From: Scortum barcoo
Lineage: Eukaryota; Chordata; Actinopteri; Centrarchiformes; Terapontidae
Assembly: GCA_023238725.1 (NCBI GenBank)
Contig: CM041535.1
Location: 25,349,978-25,413,977 of the forward strand
DNA length: 64,000 nucleotides
Direction: 5' to 3'
In this document: one piece after another, positions 37,015 through 47,500 of the stretch
Layout of the letters: each line of letters begins with the position of its first letter
Position numbering within the stretch: the stretch's first letter is position 1
Notes under the pieces: generated by a model
What the model was told of the DNA's origin: nothing
The model's database searches: none
The model's input: only the letters and a program-made list of their open reading frames with translations
Position numbers and translations under genes: made by a program

Positions 37015-37430
37015 GGTGGCAGATAATAAATAAAAATAAAACAATAAAAGAAATAACCTTTGCCTTGGAGAGCTAACTGTCTGAACACCGGGTTAAAACA
37101 TACAGGGAGGGGTTATAGCTGGAGGCTTTTTGGAGTTGCGGGGAGCGAGCAAGGCCCAGTTGTGGCGTCTCGTCCGCCCCCAAACGGCACCTCTCGCCGG
37201 GTCAACGGAGCTGGTCCCGCGGGCGGCTCCATCACGGCTGCATGGCCGCACACCGGTCCGGTCTGCGGGGGAACAGAGGCCGGGCTGTAGCTGAGGACAT
37301 CCGACCGAACAAGACACTTCACCGAGAGAGCAACGAGTAAACCTCTACAAGATACAGAGACATCAACAAACCGTCGCGACACCGACGCGATTTACGGCAG
37401 GCTCAGGGACTGCTGCTGTCATTTCAAAAT
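37015..37430 (-). promoter_or_regulatory. CpG-rich tpcn1 promoter/5' UTR
   Basis: From about 37130 to 37395 the sequence is GC- and CpG-rich (for example TCTCGTCCGCCCCC, CCCGCGGGCGG, CCGTCGCGACACCGACGCG) in an AT-rich setting and directly abuts the tpcn1 start codon (37012-37014, complement). This fits a CpG-island promoter. No TATA box was identified and the transcription start is not located. Confidence 0.6.
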
Positions 37431-37605
37431 AAAAGCCGACAGAGCTAATAAAAAAATAACTTTAATTAAACATCAACCATCACATGTATTTATTTATTCA
37501 CCCTTTGTAATATAATAAAAACACTCACACATGCATGCATTTAATTTCATAAAGTGTGCACGATATCTGCAGATTATTTGATACACCCTCCCCACCCGCA
37601 TTAGT

Positions 37606-37619
37606 GGTATCCTAGCAAC
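37606..37619 (+). promoter_or_regulatory. RFX X-box-like site upstream of iqcd
   Basis: GGTATCCTAGCAAC resembles the RFX X-box (GTNRCC, 0-3 nt, RGYAAC), with a perfect AGCAAC half and one mismatch in the other half. RFX factors drive motile-cilium genes, and the site lies about 0.9 kb upstream of iqcd, an axonemal gene. Function is inferred. Confidence 0.35.
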
Positions 37620-38129
37620 AGAGGTAAAAAATGTCAACAGTATTTTCTGCATGCAGCCAACAACACTCAGATCCACAGGTAACTGCAACTTTTGCCTAGC
37701 TTATGCATGTAAACTAACAGCTGTAAACCTCCTGCTAAAACACTTGGGATCCTTTCTTTCAGCCTAAATGTGAAGACAGGTGTTGTTTAATTTAACACAT
37801 AATAATGATCACTTATTTAATTCAGCATTAACTTATATTACTGTCCTGGATATAGTTTGATGGTATGTAATGTGCCACACCAAACTCACATTATGCTGTA
37901 AAGATGTTCAGAAATAGTTTTTATAAGCCAATGGCATGAAACTGTATGTCATAATTTAACAGTGGGGTTAGTATAGTAGAAATATTATTTACAAATGAGT
38001 ATGAATGAGTTCAATGTGTGTCAATCCCAATACTCAGATTTGTGAATGTGCACACTAATCTGTAAATGTGCATTAGATTTGTATATTTGTCAAAGAATGT
38101 TAAAATACGTACTCAAAAAAGTCAACATC

Positions 38130-38186
38130 AATACATATATATATATAGATATTGATGTTGATATATATATATATATATATATATAT
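38130..38186 (+). repeat. (AT)n tract with internal near-palindrome
   Basis: ATATATATATAGATATTGATGTTGATATATATAT-type sequence; pure AT repeats from about 38160 to 38186. Confidence 0.9.
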
Positions 38187-38508
38187 TTTTTTATTTACTA
38201 AGTTTTAAATTGGAAAAATCCTGCAGTTTCACCATTAGTGTACACATTCACAAATCACTTTAGGCTTATATGGATTGAGAAACAGTTTCACAAACTTTCC
38301 ACACACAAATAAAACAAATAATACTGCTACAATAATACCCACAAGATGAACCTGTGTTTAAGTTTCTGACTTTTCTATAATCTTTGCTATTTTGTGTAAA
38401 ATAATGGGTGCTGCTGCCTCTTCAGGCCACTTTGATTCGTATTAAGATATTGTAAGCAATACTTAGAAACACTGTATGCTAATATGTAATGTATAAATGT
38501 TTTACAGT

Positions 38509-40348
38509 ATGTCTGCAAAGGGAGCAACAGTACTGTCAAGGACAAAGGCAAAGACCAAACAGGAGGATGCTCTGAAGAACCAGCCCTGCCCACAGAGGAA
38601 GGTCCTCTCTCGTGAGGCCCAACACATCTCCATCATCTTGGAAAACTGCATCAGACAGGCGGAGATCGCAGTGAGTCTGCCTGCTGTGCTCCGCTTAAAC
38701 CGAGAGTCTGGTGTTGCGGACGAGGAGTTGAGCAGGGCACTCCGAGAGCATCAAGGATTAGATGAAAGACTGGAGACGCTGGAAGGTCTCAAGCAGGAGG
38801 CGGATGGGGAAGAAGAGGGGGAGGCCGGGGAAGCAAGGAAGAGAACGAGGGCTCAGCTTGAGATGGACATCAAGAAATCTGTTAGGGATCTGTTCAGGCT
38901 TGTCCGAGTCCATCCAGATATCATTAATGATTTGAGGGCAGAGCTGGTTTCAGAAGTAGGGGAGAGTGAGCATGAGCTAATTAGAGTGCTTGAGAAGTTT
39001 CACAGCCACATGGTGGAAATGTTGCTGACCAGTCCGGATGAAGAGCTACAGCTGCGTCTCCAAAAAGAGGCGTCTTTGTGCACGTACCAAGATCTGGAGG
39101 ACATAGGTGCACTGGAGGAAAAAGCAGCTACAACCATGAAGAAAATAGATGCAGATGTGAGGCACCAAATTGGAAAGTAACCTCCACATGTGTAATGTGC
39201 TTGGATGCACCTTGACTTCTGTTGCATCTCACCTCTCCTGTCTCTCTGTTCGTATTTTAGATTGCTGAGAAAAATGAAGAGATCGAGCAGCTGAAGAATT
39301 CCCTGCAAGGGGATAACGTAGACACAGACATGTTACTTCTCGCAGACATGCAGTGTCAGTCAGTTATCAAGACCTCGGAGATGAAGCAGAGCAGTGTACA
39401 GCAGAATATTGATCAACTGAGCGTTCAGCTCAACAATCTGATGCTTGAAAACAGACAGGCAGAGAGAGCCCTGCAAGAGGTACGTGTCTAACATGTCAAA
39501 GTAAACGTGTCATATTTTTGTGCTGGTGACATGTTCAGTTTCCATGTCAGCTATTTTTTTTTATTCCTTGGCAGAAAAATGAAAAGGTGGAGAATGAAAT
39601 TGAATACTTGATCCAACATTTTGACGACGAAATGGGAGAAAAACAGGTAAAAACTCACAAAAAATGCACAAGGTTACTGGAGAAGATAATGAAATGTGAA
39701 TTATCAGGGATACCAGTTCATTTGCAGCTTATTCAGGATTTTTAACACCACAGCTCAAGTTCTTGACCCCTGATATCGTACAACAAAAACAACAAAACAG
39801 TCTAATCAGTCTTTTCCAGAACCTTCAACCACATCTCACAGTCTTCATCAGCTGATGAGAAACGTCTGTTGAGATGATTTTGTCAAACTATATTCAGGAT
39901 ATTGTTCATATGCATTGTTCTGCTCCAAAATATTCATAGGTAGAAACATAATGTTTGCTATGTTTGGAAGCACTTTTGTCACATTTCTGATTTTTTTTTC
40001 TCCCCTGCCCATGACTATCCACCACCGTCTCTCACTCTCTCCATCTGCCACTGTCTCTTCTCTCAGGCCAACCTGGAGTTGAATGAAATGGAGTATAAAA
40101 GGGAGGAGGACGAGCTGAGGAGGCTGGAGAAGCCCTTCTCTGTCCTCGAGCTGGAGTGCAACCAGATCCAGGAGAAGCGTCGGCTGGCAGAAGAGAAGAG
40201 GCAGAAGGAGATGAAGGAGCTGGAGCTGAAGACCAAAGCTGCCATTTTTGCCCAGGCCTGGTGGAGAGGCTACAGCGTTCGCAAGGCCTTGAAGAACAAG
40301 AGCAAGAGCAAGAAGACCAAAAAAGGCAAAGGCAAGAAGACCAAATAA
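38509..40348 (+). CDS. iqcd: IQCD/DRC10, IQ-motif subunit of the dynein regulatory complex
   Basis: IQCD (DRC10) is a coiled-coil component of the nexin-dynein regulatory complex of motile cilia and flagella. There are four exons: 38509-39156, 39261-39479, 39575-39646 and 40067-40348, encoding 406 aa (human about 449). The first exon carries the conserved REAQHISIILENCIRQAEIA region. Long Glu/Lys/Leu-rich coiled coils follow (IAEKNEEIEQLKNSLQ, KNEKVENEIEYLIQHFDDE). An IQ motif (AQAWWRGYSVRK, about residues 374-386) precedes a Lys-rich tail. The exon 1 donor was set at GAT|GTGAGG because it is the phase-0 choice; reading through reaches a stop at 39180. An in-frame ATG at 38497 exists but precedes the likely acceptor. 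Polyadenylation signal at 40448. Confidence 0.92.
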
Positions 40349-40447
40349 ACCATCAACTAGTTTCATTACTGTGATGCTACACCAACACACACTCCACCTG
40401 TAGAGCACAAATATTTTTGGGTGTTTTATTAAAAACAGCCTGTTGAT

Positions 40448-40453
40448 AATAAA
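40448..40453 (+). terminator. Polyadenylation signal, iqcd
   Basis: AATAAA 100 nt past the stop codon. Confidence 0.75.
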
Positions 40454-41038
40454 GTCTTTTGTGTTTTAAACTGGTGTTTACTATTTTGGAGATTGAAAGA
40501 CTACAAGAAGGAATATAAGAAAAAAGAACATTTAAAAATGTATATTTATAAAGGACGGAGGATCTAAATTTTTCTAGCATGGAATATTTGAATACTGTGC
40601 TACTACATATAATATAAAACCAATCTTAAATGATAAAACAGCAGCAGACGATGAAACATTTTTATAATTTATAACCAATGGATATCTACTCAAATCTTCT
40701 TTTGTTTGTTCAGACTTCTTCCTGAATGTGTGGGAGTGTACGGACCTCACTGATTGGTCTCTGTGAGCATGAACAGGTCTGATCAGTCAAAATGATCATG
40801 GAGTGATCCATTGAGCTTCACCAGCAGCTAGTTTCTATAAAGTCCACAGGGTGGCAGTACAGGACTTTGTATAGTGAATTATCAAACATCTACATTCATT
40901 TGCTCATGCAGACAGGAGGTGATTAAACCACTAACACTATGAGTTGTCTCATACAGCAGTAAAAACAAGTCAACTTTAAATGTATTGTTATCACTATCAG
41001 ACCAATTTCTGAGTTTGAAATCAAGCGTGATTATGGAA

Positions 41039-41580
41039 GTTATTAGCAGACCTCTCAGCGTGCAGAATATTTAGGTTTAATTCTCCAAAACCCTTTCACA
41101 GGTTTCAATACAGTTCATTCACTATTATTGTATATTTAGAGAGATTTTTTTTACTTACTTGTATGGATAATAGTCCTGAATATTCTTTACCTTTATTTAT
41201 TCATCTTGGTGTCCCTGTTTCTAGCTGTTTTATCTGTTTCTGTGCAAGTACAATTGGGAGCAATGAAAAAAAGTCAAATTCCTTGTCTGTGCACACACAC
41301 TTGGTCAACAAAGCTGGCTATAGCTTTGGTTAAAATGGTTCAAATGATAAAAAGGCTCAAACCATAGTTAAAGCAGGAGACCTCTTCAGAAACTAAACTG
41401 GAGGCTAATTTTACACCCTACCTCTGATACTTCTGCTTTACGAACAGAATAACTGCGCAGTAATCGCAAAGCAGGTCTAACTCACTTAACTGATTATTTC
41501 AAGTCAGTTAAGGAGGTTATTAGCAGCCCTCCCAGCATGCACTATATTTAGGTTCAACTCTCCAAAAACCCTTTCACAGG
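41039..41580 (+). repeat. Pair of local direct repeats
   Basis: 41039-41106 and 41516-41580 share 'TTATTAGCAG.CCTC.CAGC' and 'ATATTTAGGTT.AA.TCTCC', then CCCTTTCACAGGT. They are diverged copies 477 bp apart. Confidence 0.8.
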
Positions 41581-41596
41581 TACAATCCTCTTCAAG

Positions 41597-41602
41597 TTTA
41601 TT
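41597..41602 (-). terminator. Polyadenylation signal, cfap73 (candidate)
   Basis: TTTATT on the plus strand (AATAAA on the minus strand), about 180 nt past the cfap73 stop. Confidence 0.5.
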
Positions 41603-41637
41603 GAAGTGCATCGTCTTCAAGTTTGGGTAGAGAACCA

Positions 41638-41730
41638 GTGTGTAGGATTTAGGGGGCTTTATTGGCAGAAATGGAATATAATACTCGCAGTTATGTTTTA
41701 ATTAGTGTATAATTGCATGAAATGAACTGT
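41638..41730 (+). repeat. Truncated dispersed fish repeat, left end
   Basis: 'GTGTGTAGGATTTAGGGGG' and 'TTATTGGCAGAAATGGAATA' match, from memory, the left part of a very common teleost element with ends reading 'gtgtgtaggattta'. The right part is absent here. Confidence 0.65.
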
Positions 41731-41780
41731 TTAATGTTAGTTCAGTGAATTCAGTTTAAAAAGCAACGTGGAAACTTTTT

Positions 41781-44566
41781 TTAGCGTGTTGGTTTTGTGC
41801 GCCTTTTGGCCTTGTTTCTTTTCTTTTCGCCGCTGTCTCTCTGCGAGGGAGTCTGATGTTGGTTCACTATGTCCTCGTGGTCCTGGAGGAACATCTTGAC
41901 CTGAAAAGGGAGACGGCGGGAAACAGTAAGTTGATGGTTTTCTTTCGCTCTGGCCATCTCTGCTCTGTCGGAGGGAACACACACCTTCTCCAGCTGTTTC
42001 TCCGTGTCGTTCATGTCCACGCCTTCCTCTCCGTCCAAGCCGTCATCTGTCATTTCATAGAGGTTGAGGGTCGCCATCTTAATCTGTCCCAGTAGGAGCG
42101 TTTTCTTTGCCGCCGTTTCCTGAATGTGGTTCCACTGCCTTTCCTGGAAGTACACAGGGACAATTGAATTTCATATTTCAGTCTTTACCAACATTTGATG
42201 CCAGTCTTTCGGATGATGTCTGATACCCATGTGAGAGCTCCAGCACGGGTCTTGTCCAGCTTGGTCTGGAGCTGCGACAGCTGGTTGGTCTTGTGCAGCC
42301 GCAGCAGTTGATACTGGTCCTCGAGCGTCAGCAGCACTTTCCTCTGCTGGTCGGCCTGCTCCCGCGCCTCACTCTCCTTCTGATAGAGCTGGTCTCTAAA
42401 GTGGAGAAGACTCTCTAAATGACCCGTGAGCGGCTGCACATCTTCGAACTGTAGCACACAAAAACAGGTGCATTAAAAGGTGTAGCCCTAGAATGAAACT
42501 TCATGACCTGCTCGAAACATGTCACGGTTTTATAAAGAAATTCTGCTTCACTCACATATTTCTCTTTGACATATTTACCTTTGTCATTTTGACCACGTGC
42601 TTCATGAAGTCCGCATACAAAGCGTGTCTCTGCACCTCATGCTGCAGCCTCTGTTTTCTTTTAATCAGTTCAGCATACTCCTCCTCCAGCCTCTTTATGT
42701 CTCCCTCCATCTGAATCCGCTCTTCTCGTCTCTTCTCTCCCTTCCGAACAGATTGATCAGCGTCTCCATCCTGCACAGAGGGAGGTGGGAGGATTTAGTT
42801 AGGTGGTGGCTGCCTGGCGACCTTCAAATCTAGCATGTGCAGTCTGTATACAGACAGAGTCGTGTGTGTGTGTGTTTGTGTATGTGAGAGTTGGCCTCTT
42901 ACTGCACCTTGAGAAACATGTCAAAATTAAAGTGTAACTGCTCCGCTCTCTTAACCTCCTCCTGCAGCTCATCTATGCGCTGCTGCAAATCCTGCAAAAA
43001 CTGCATAAAAACACACACAGACAGACAGACAGCAAGTTGAAAAGTAACTTTGGCTAATTAGGAATATTGCTGCTGCGTGTAGACAATCAGGACAGTGAGC
43101 ACTCGGAAAGAAAGAGATAAGCAAAAAGTTACTTCTTCATATATGTTTACAACTTTATTAACATTTTCATCCTGCTGTAGTTTAACTATGTTGGTCTATT
43201 CAGTACACACATTTACTGCATGTCTGTGCATCCTGAGAGATTGATGCCTTCTCTGTGGCTTTTCCTGAGGTTTACTTTTTTTCCTGTTACAGGCTTTTCG
43301 GGGGGATTTTTTTCTTTATTGGAATTCAGGGTCGAAAAGCAGAGGGTGTCTTTGGCTGTAGAGCTTGCGAAGCCTCCTGAGGAAAATTTGTGATCTGCTA
43401 TATTGGGCTATGTTGAAAAATCTGACTTGGGTTAAATCACGAGAAGTGACAGAAGTAACACTGGATAACTGCTGAATGTTACATCTCATCTTATGTTAAC
43501 TTCTTATCAAAATTGCATGCCCACAAATCCAAATTTAAAGTCCAAATTTCATTCCATTGTTTTTCACAGCACCTATGACAATAAGGTGTCTGCAGGTGTG
43601 TTTTGGACCTCACTTCCCAAGTTTTTTCAGCCATAGTCATTGAACTTTTCTCTGTTTGTTTGGCTATATAGCCATTTACCTTCAACACTTCAAAGGCTGG
43701 AAAAAACAATACTCTGATTCACACACAGGTGAGTTGCTGCATTAAAAGCAGGGGAGTGTCCAGGTGGTGGTCACCCCAGAAATCTGATTGGCCACCCCAT
43801 TATGCTAAATCATTATTGGTTTCCTTAAAAAAATATTATTATAAGTTATTCAAACACTTTCAAACCTACATAAGAACAAGCATATTAATAAACAAATGTA
43901 TCTTGGGCTTTTGTGGCATTTTACTGAGGCACATTTTCTGTCAGAGATTTATATTTTAGGAGCTTTGCACAATTATATAATATAATACTTGATCTTCATA
44001 GGCATATCTATTTTCATTTTGTTGGTACTTATAACTTTAATAACTCTTATTGATAACTTTTATTATATTTGAAAATGAAACCAAGCCATGCATGAAAACT
44101 AGTTTCTTCCCCCCAAAACAGGAAGCTCTATCAAGACAATAAGTTTGTGCACCTCCTTTAATGGATCTGCATGAATGAATCTCTGCCTATCTGAATGTAA
44201 ACTGTCCTCTGGCATTTGGTTTTATTGTGACTGATAGATTTCACTTCACTTTTTTGCACCACAGAGAACATTAAAAGACGGAAATCTTTGTATCTTGAGT
44301 ATTTCACCCCGCACCAGACTGCGCTCCTCCTCCTTTACGCGCAGCTCCTTCTCCTCCCGTCGTGACTTGTGCAGCTCAAAGAGGACGGCGGCCAAGTCCC
44401 TGAAGAAGTCATCTGTCCTCACACCGCCCGGCCCCGCAGGCAGGTCCCTGCTCACGCACACAAGCACAGCACAGAGTGATTAAACAGCTCACATCGATCC
44501 TGGATCCGCCGCACGCTCATCCACTCACGGAGAGAGAGGCTGGTCCAGGACGCTCCTGCAGCTCAT
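41781..44566 (-). CDS. cfap73: CFAP73 (CCDC42B), axonemal coiled-coil protein
   Basis: CFAP73 belongs to the CCDC42/DUF4200 family and is associated with inner-arm dynein (MIA complex) function in motile cilia. There are seven exons on the complement: 44566-44529, 44447-44315, 43000-42908, 42770-42579, 42448-42227, 42143-41985 and 41900-41781, encoding 318 aa (human 308). Family landmarks are DDFFRDL near the N-terminus, HFNFDMFLKD, FADFMKHVV-like heptads (ALYADFMKHVVKM), the signature ALTWERQWNHIQETAAKKTLLLGQIKMATLNLYE, and DTEKQLEKVKMFLQD near the C-terminus. Donors of exon 2 (CTG|GTGCGG) and exon 3 (AAG|GTGCAG) are weak; they were chosen by phase and alignment length, so those junctions are the least certain. 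The reading frame is also open upstream of the ATG to about 44700. Confidence 0.9.
43195..43440 (+). repeat. Dispersed teleost repeat in cfap73 intron 2
   Basis: 'GGTCGAAAAGCAGAGGGTGT', 'AAATTTGTGATCTGC', 'ATATTGGGCTATGTTGAAAA' and a 'TGACTTG' end recall a common fish element ending 'gatattgggctatataaataaaattgacttg'. There is no coding capacity. Confidence 0.65.
43550..43752 (+). repeat. Diverged dispersed repeat, copy B
   Basis: Counterpart of 31371-31567, same orientation; shares TTTTCACAGCACCTA, GGTGTGTTTTGGACCTCACTTC, GTTTGGCTATA, GGCTGGAAA, TTCACACACAGG and ATTAAAAGC. Confidence 0.7.
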
Positions 44567-47500
44567 CGCTCTGACGGTGTCTCCAAAGTCTCCAGAGTCT
44601 TCAGCTCTCTTCTTCCTCCTCTTTTTTAGTTGGTTGAAGTTGGTTTTCAAACGTTCAGCAGACTGTTTCCCTTTCAGCGTCCCCTCCTCCCTCCTCCGTT
44701 TCTATAGTGACACGAAAACGAAGAACTTTTAAAGGCGCAATCCGGCGTTTCAAAAAACACAGCACTGCTCAGGCAACTTTAAAAGAAGAGTTTGATTTTT
44801 AAACTCCATCAGAGCTGAACACATCAAGACAAGTAGATAATAGAGAAGTAGATTCATCAATGAATCAATTTATCAATTTATAAGCAGCATTGTTTTTTTA
44901 TCAGTTCAAGTTGTTTTTCACACCATGTCAAACCTTTGATGGTTAAAAATGCTCTGCTTTGAATACTAATGTGTGTTTGATGTGTTTTATCCACAAATAA
45001 GTTCAATTAACCAGGTAGATTTAAAAAATCTAGAATGCATGCCAATACATAAATGTAATATATGTACTTATATTGAATTTTCACGTTAAATAATTCTGCA
45101 GTAAAAACATATATGCACAAATCATATATAAAAAACAATTCAAAATAGGAAAAATGTCATATGCAACATGTATGTGTAGTCCATACAAATATTAATGTTT
45201 ATGTATACAAATGGAGTTCAAATGTAAAAATTATGAATATATAAACTGAATGTATGTAATAATGATAACATATCCCCATATAGATAACGTATATAGCCAT
45301 ATCAATGGTGATATAGAGGCACGTATGTCACACACTACATTTCTGCATGGCTGAATATGCAAATGTTTTTAGTTTCAAAGGTTTGACTGTGAGACACAAG
45401 ATGTCTCCTGCTTGATAGTGAAGTTCATGCTCCTGTGATTTTAGGTTCTCTCATCACACTTCTATTATTGTGAGATCACAAAAGTTTGCCTCGTGTCTTA
45501 AACTCAGATTTAAAGTGAGCTCAAAGAAACCTCTTTCAGCAGATGGATCTGAAAACACTCACTCTCATCATTCTGCACAGAAAAACTCAAACATTCAAGT
45601 GAGTTAACAAGCAGAAATATTTCTTAAATACGAGAATGTGCTGCTTTGCATTGGTCATGGACATTATTCCACTATTTACTGGAATTTATACACCATGCAG
45701 TTAATTGAGAAAATAATCAGCAGATTAACTGACTGTCAATATATGACAATGAATAAATTGTTGGGCATGCAAAACAGGCACTGATCCATGGGTGTATGTG
45801 TTTGAAGGGACCTAACAGAGTCCTTGTTTGAAGTTTCTTTGGTAGTTGAGAGACCTGATCACATTTTTCTTTCTCCTGATTGATATTCATGATTCAGTAC
45901 TGAATACTAATACTGTCTGGTTCATGACATGATATTAAATGAAGTGAAGCAGTTTAAATGTTGGATTGCTGAGTCGCTCTGCTTGGCTGCTTTAATGTAT
46001 CCTTCATCACAGATTTGCTTTGTATGTCTGCAGAGAAGAGTTTACATCATCTGTGACTTTGGAAAACAGTTAGACAGCCTCTGTTCATGAACAAAATACT
46101 GAAGTTATTTGCAATTAACAAACTATCATATGTTCCCAGAGCCCCATCGTCTCATCATCAGTCCATTTAAACCACCTTTATGAATAAAACAACAACTGGA
46201 AGTGTGTGTCCAGCGTGGACCTCAGTGATGTGACCCCTGAAACACGAGTTGCAGACATTTGATTGACAGGTGTTACCACAAGGAGATGTGTGATTTTTTC
46301 ACTTTGAGCACAAAAATCACACTTAATATAACACCTTTCTGCTGCCGCCGCTTTGAATGACGCTGGACAGCGCGTGTAAGCACGTGGTTACACACCATGC
46401 TCCTCACCATGCACCGACACTGACAGACACGGGCAGGCATGATGACACTCTGCTGTAAACATGTCAGAAACAAGGTCAGTCGTGTGAAATTGTTGAGGCT
46501 ACTTGGGATCAAAAAGAATTGGCCTGATTCATGTAAAGATTTATTGGAGTCTGACAAGTTGTTTACATACTGAAGCGAGCTTGGAAATAAAACCCCAGCA
46601 ACCTGTCAGCGGGTCGGTCATTATAAACTCACGCTATGCAGCTGAACATCAGCATCATATTCTTGTTCTTCTCTCTTTGACGAGGGACTGGGAATGTGAG
46701 AGAAGGGTGAGATGTGACATGCACATGTCCACAGCCTGAACTGAAGCAGAGACATGCATCATAAACCAACCAAGTGAGACCAGAACCTGCAGAGATGTTG
46801 CTGAGAAACCTTAAAGTTTCCATAGATAGAAATCATAAGAAATGTGACTAACACCATGCAAGAGACATCTAAAATATTTGTATTTGGAGTTTCACTCAGT
46901 GTCAGTCATGCATCATCCATGAAGAGTTGGAGGAGGCTGACAAAGAATCTATGTCATAAACAATTTGGAGTATGATGATTTATCAACTACTTGAGAGGAA
47001 ATGAAATGATACTGGATGTTTAGGACTACCTACTTCTTATTTTAACAATTAGTTTTTTACTGTAAACAATGGAGTCCTTTCTGCCAGTGTTAGAAAAGAT
47101 TTAATTATTTCCATGAGATATTTCTGTATTTGTCTTTTGATTGTACTTTATTGTGCTTTTCTCTCTGGTTCAAAGTAAAATGGAAAGACTGTGGTGTCAC
47201 CAATTTTATGCATCAGAGTTTTGCAGCATTTGAATCAGAATCTGATGACATTTGTTGGGTTGGTTGATTAATCAAATCTGATCAAACCTCACCTATACTG
47301 TCATGAAGAAGCAGAGTTTCTGAGCGTTAAACTCTCAGCAACTAATAACCGGAGTTACTTTTTAATTTACTGCATTTAATGGAAAAATGTGTGTCTCTAA
47401 AACAGTTAAATAAATGCTTTATGTTTTTCTGGTGTATTGGGATCCCACTTCAGAGCTGCAGCCTTAAACTTATTTAAGACACATTAGCGGGCAGTGAGTA

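Larger units (their letters stand above)
37431..38508. other. Intergenic between tpcn1 and iqcd (head-to-head)
   Basis: AT-rich. It contains an X-box-like site (37606-37619) and an (AT)n tract (38160-38186). The iqcd ATG at 38509 is preceded by a weak acceptor (TTTTACAG, ending 38507), so an upstream non-coding exon probably lies here. I could not place it with confidence. Confidence 0.5.
40349..41780. other. Convergent 3' region between iqcd and cfap73
   Basis: This holds the iqcd polyadenylation signal (40448), minus-strand signals for cfap73 (41597-41602), a duplicated 65-bp segment (41039-41106 and 41516-41580) and the start of a dispersed fish repeat (41638-41730). No gene was seen. Confidence 0.6.
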
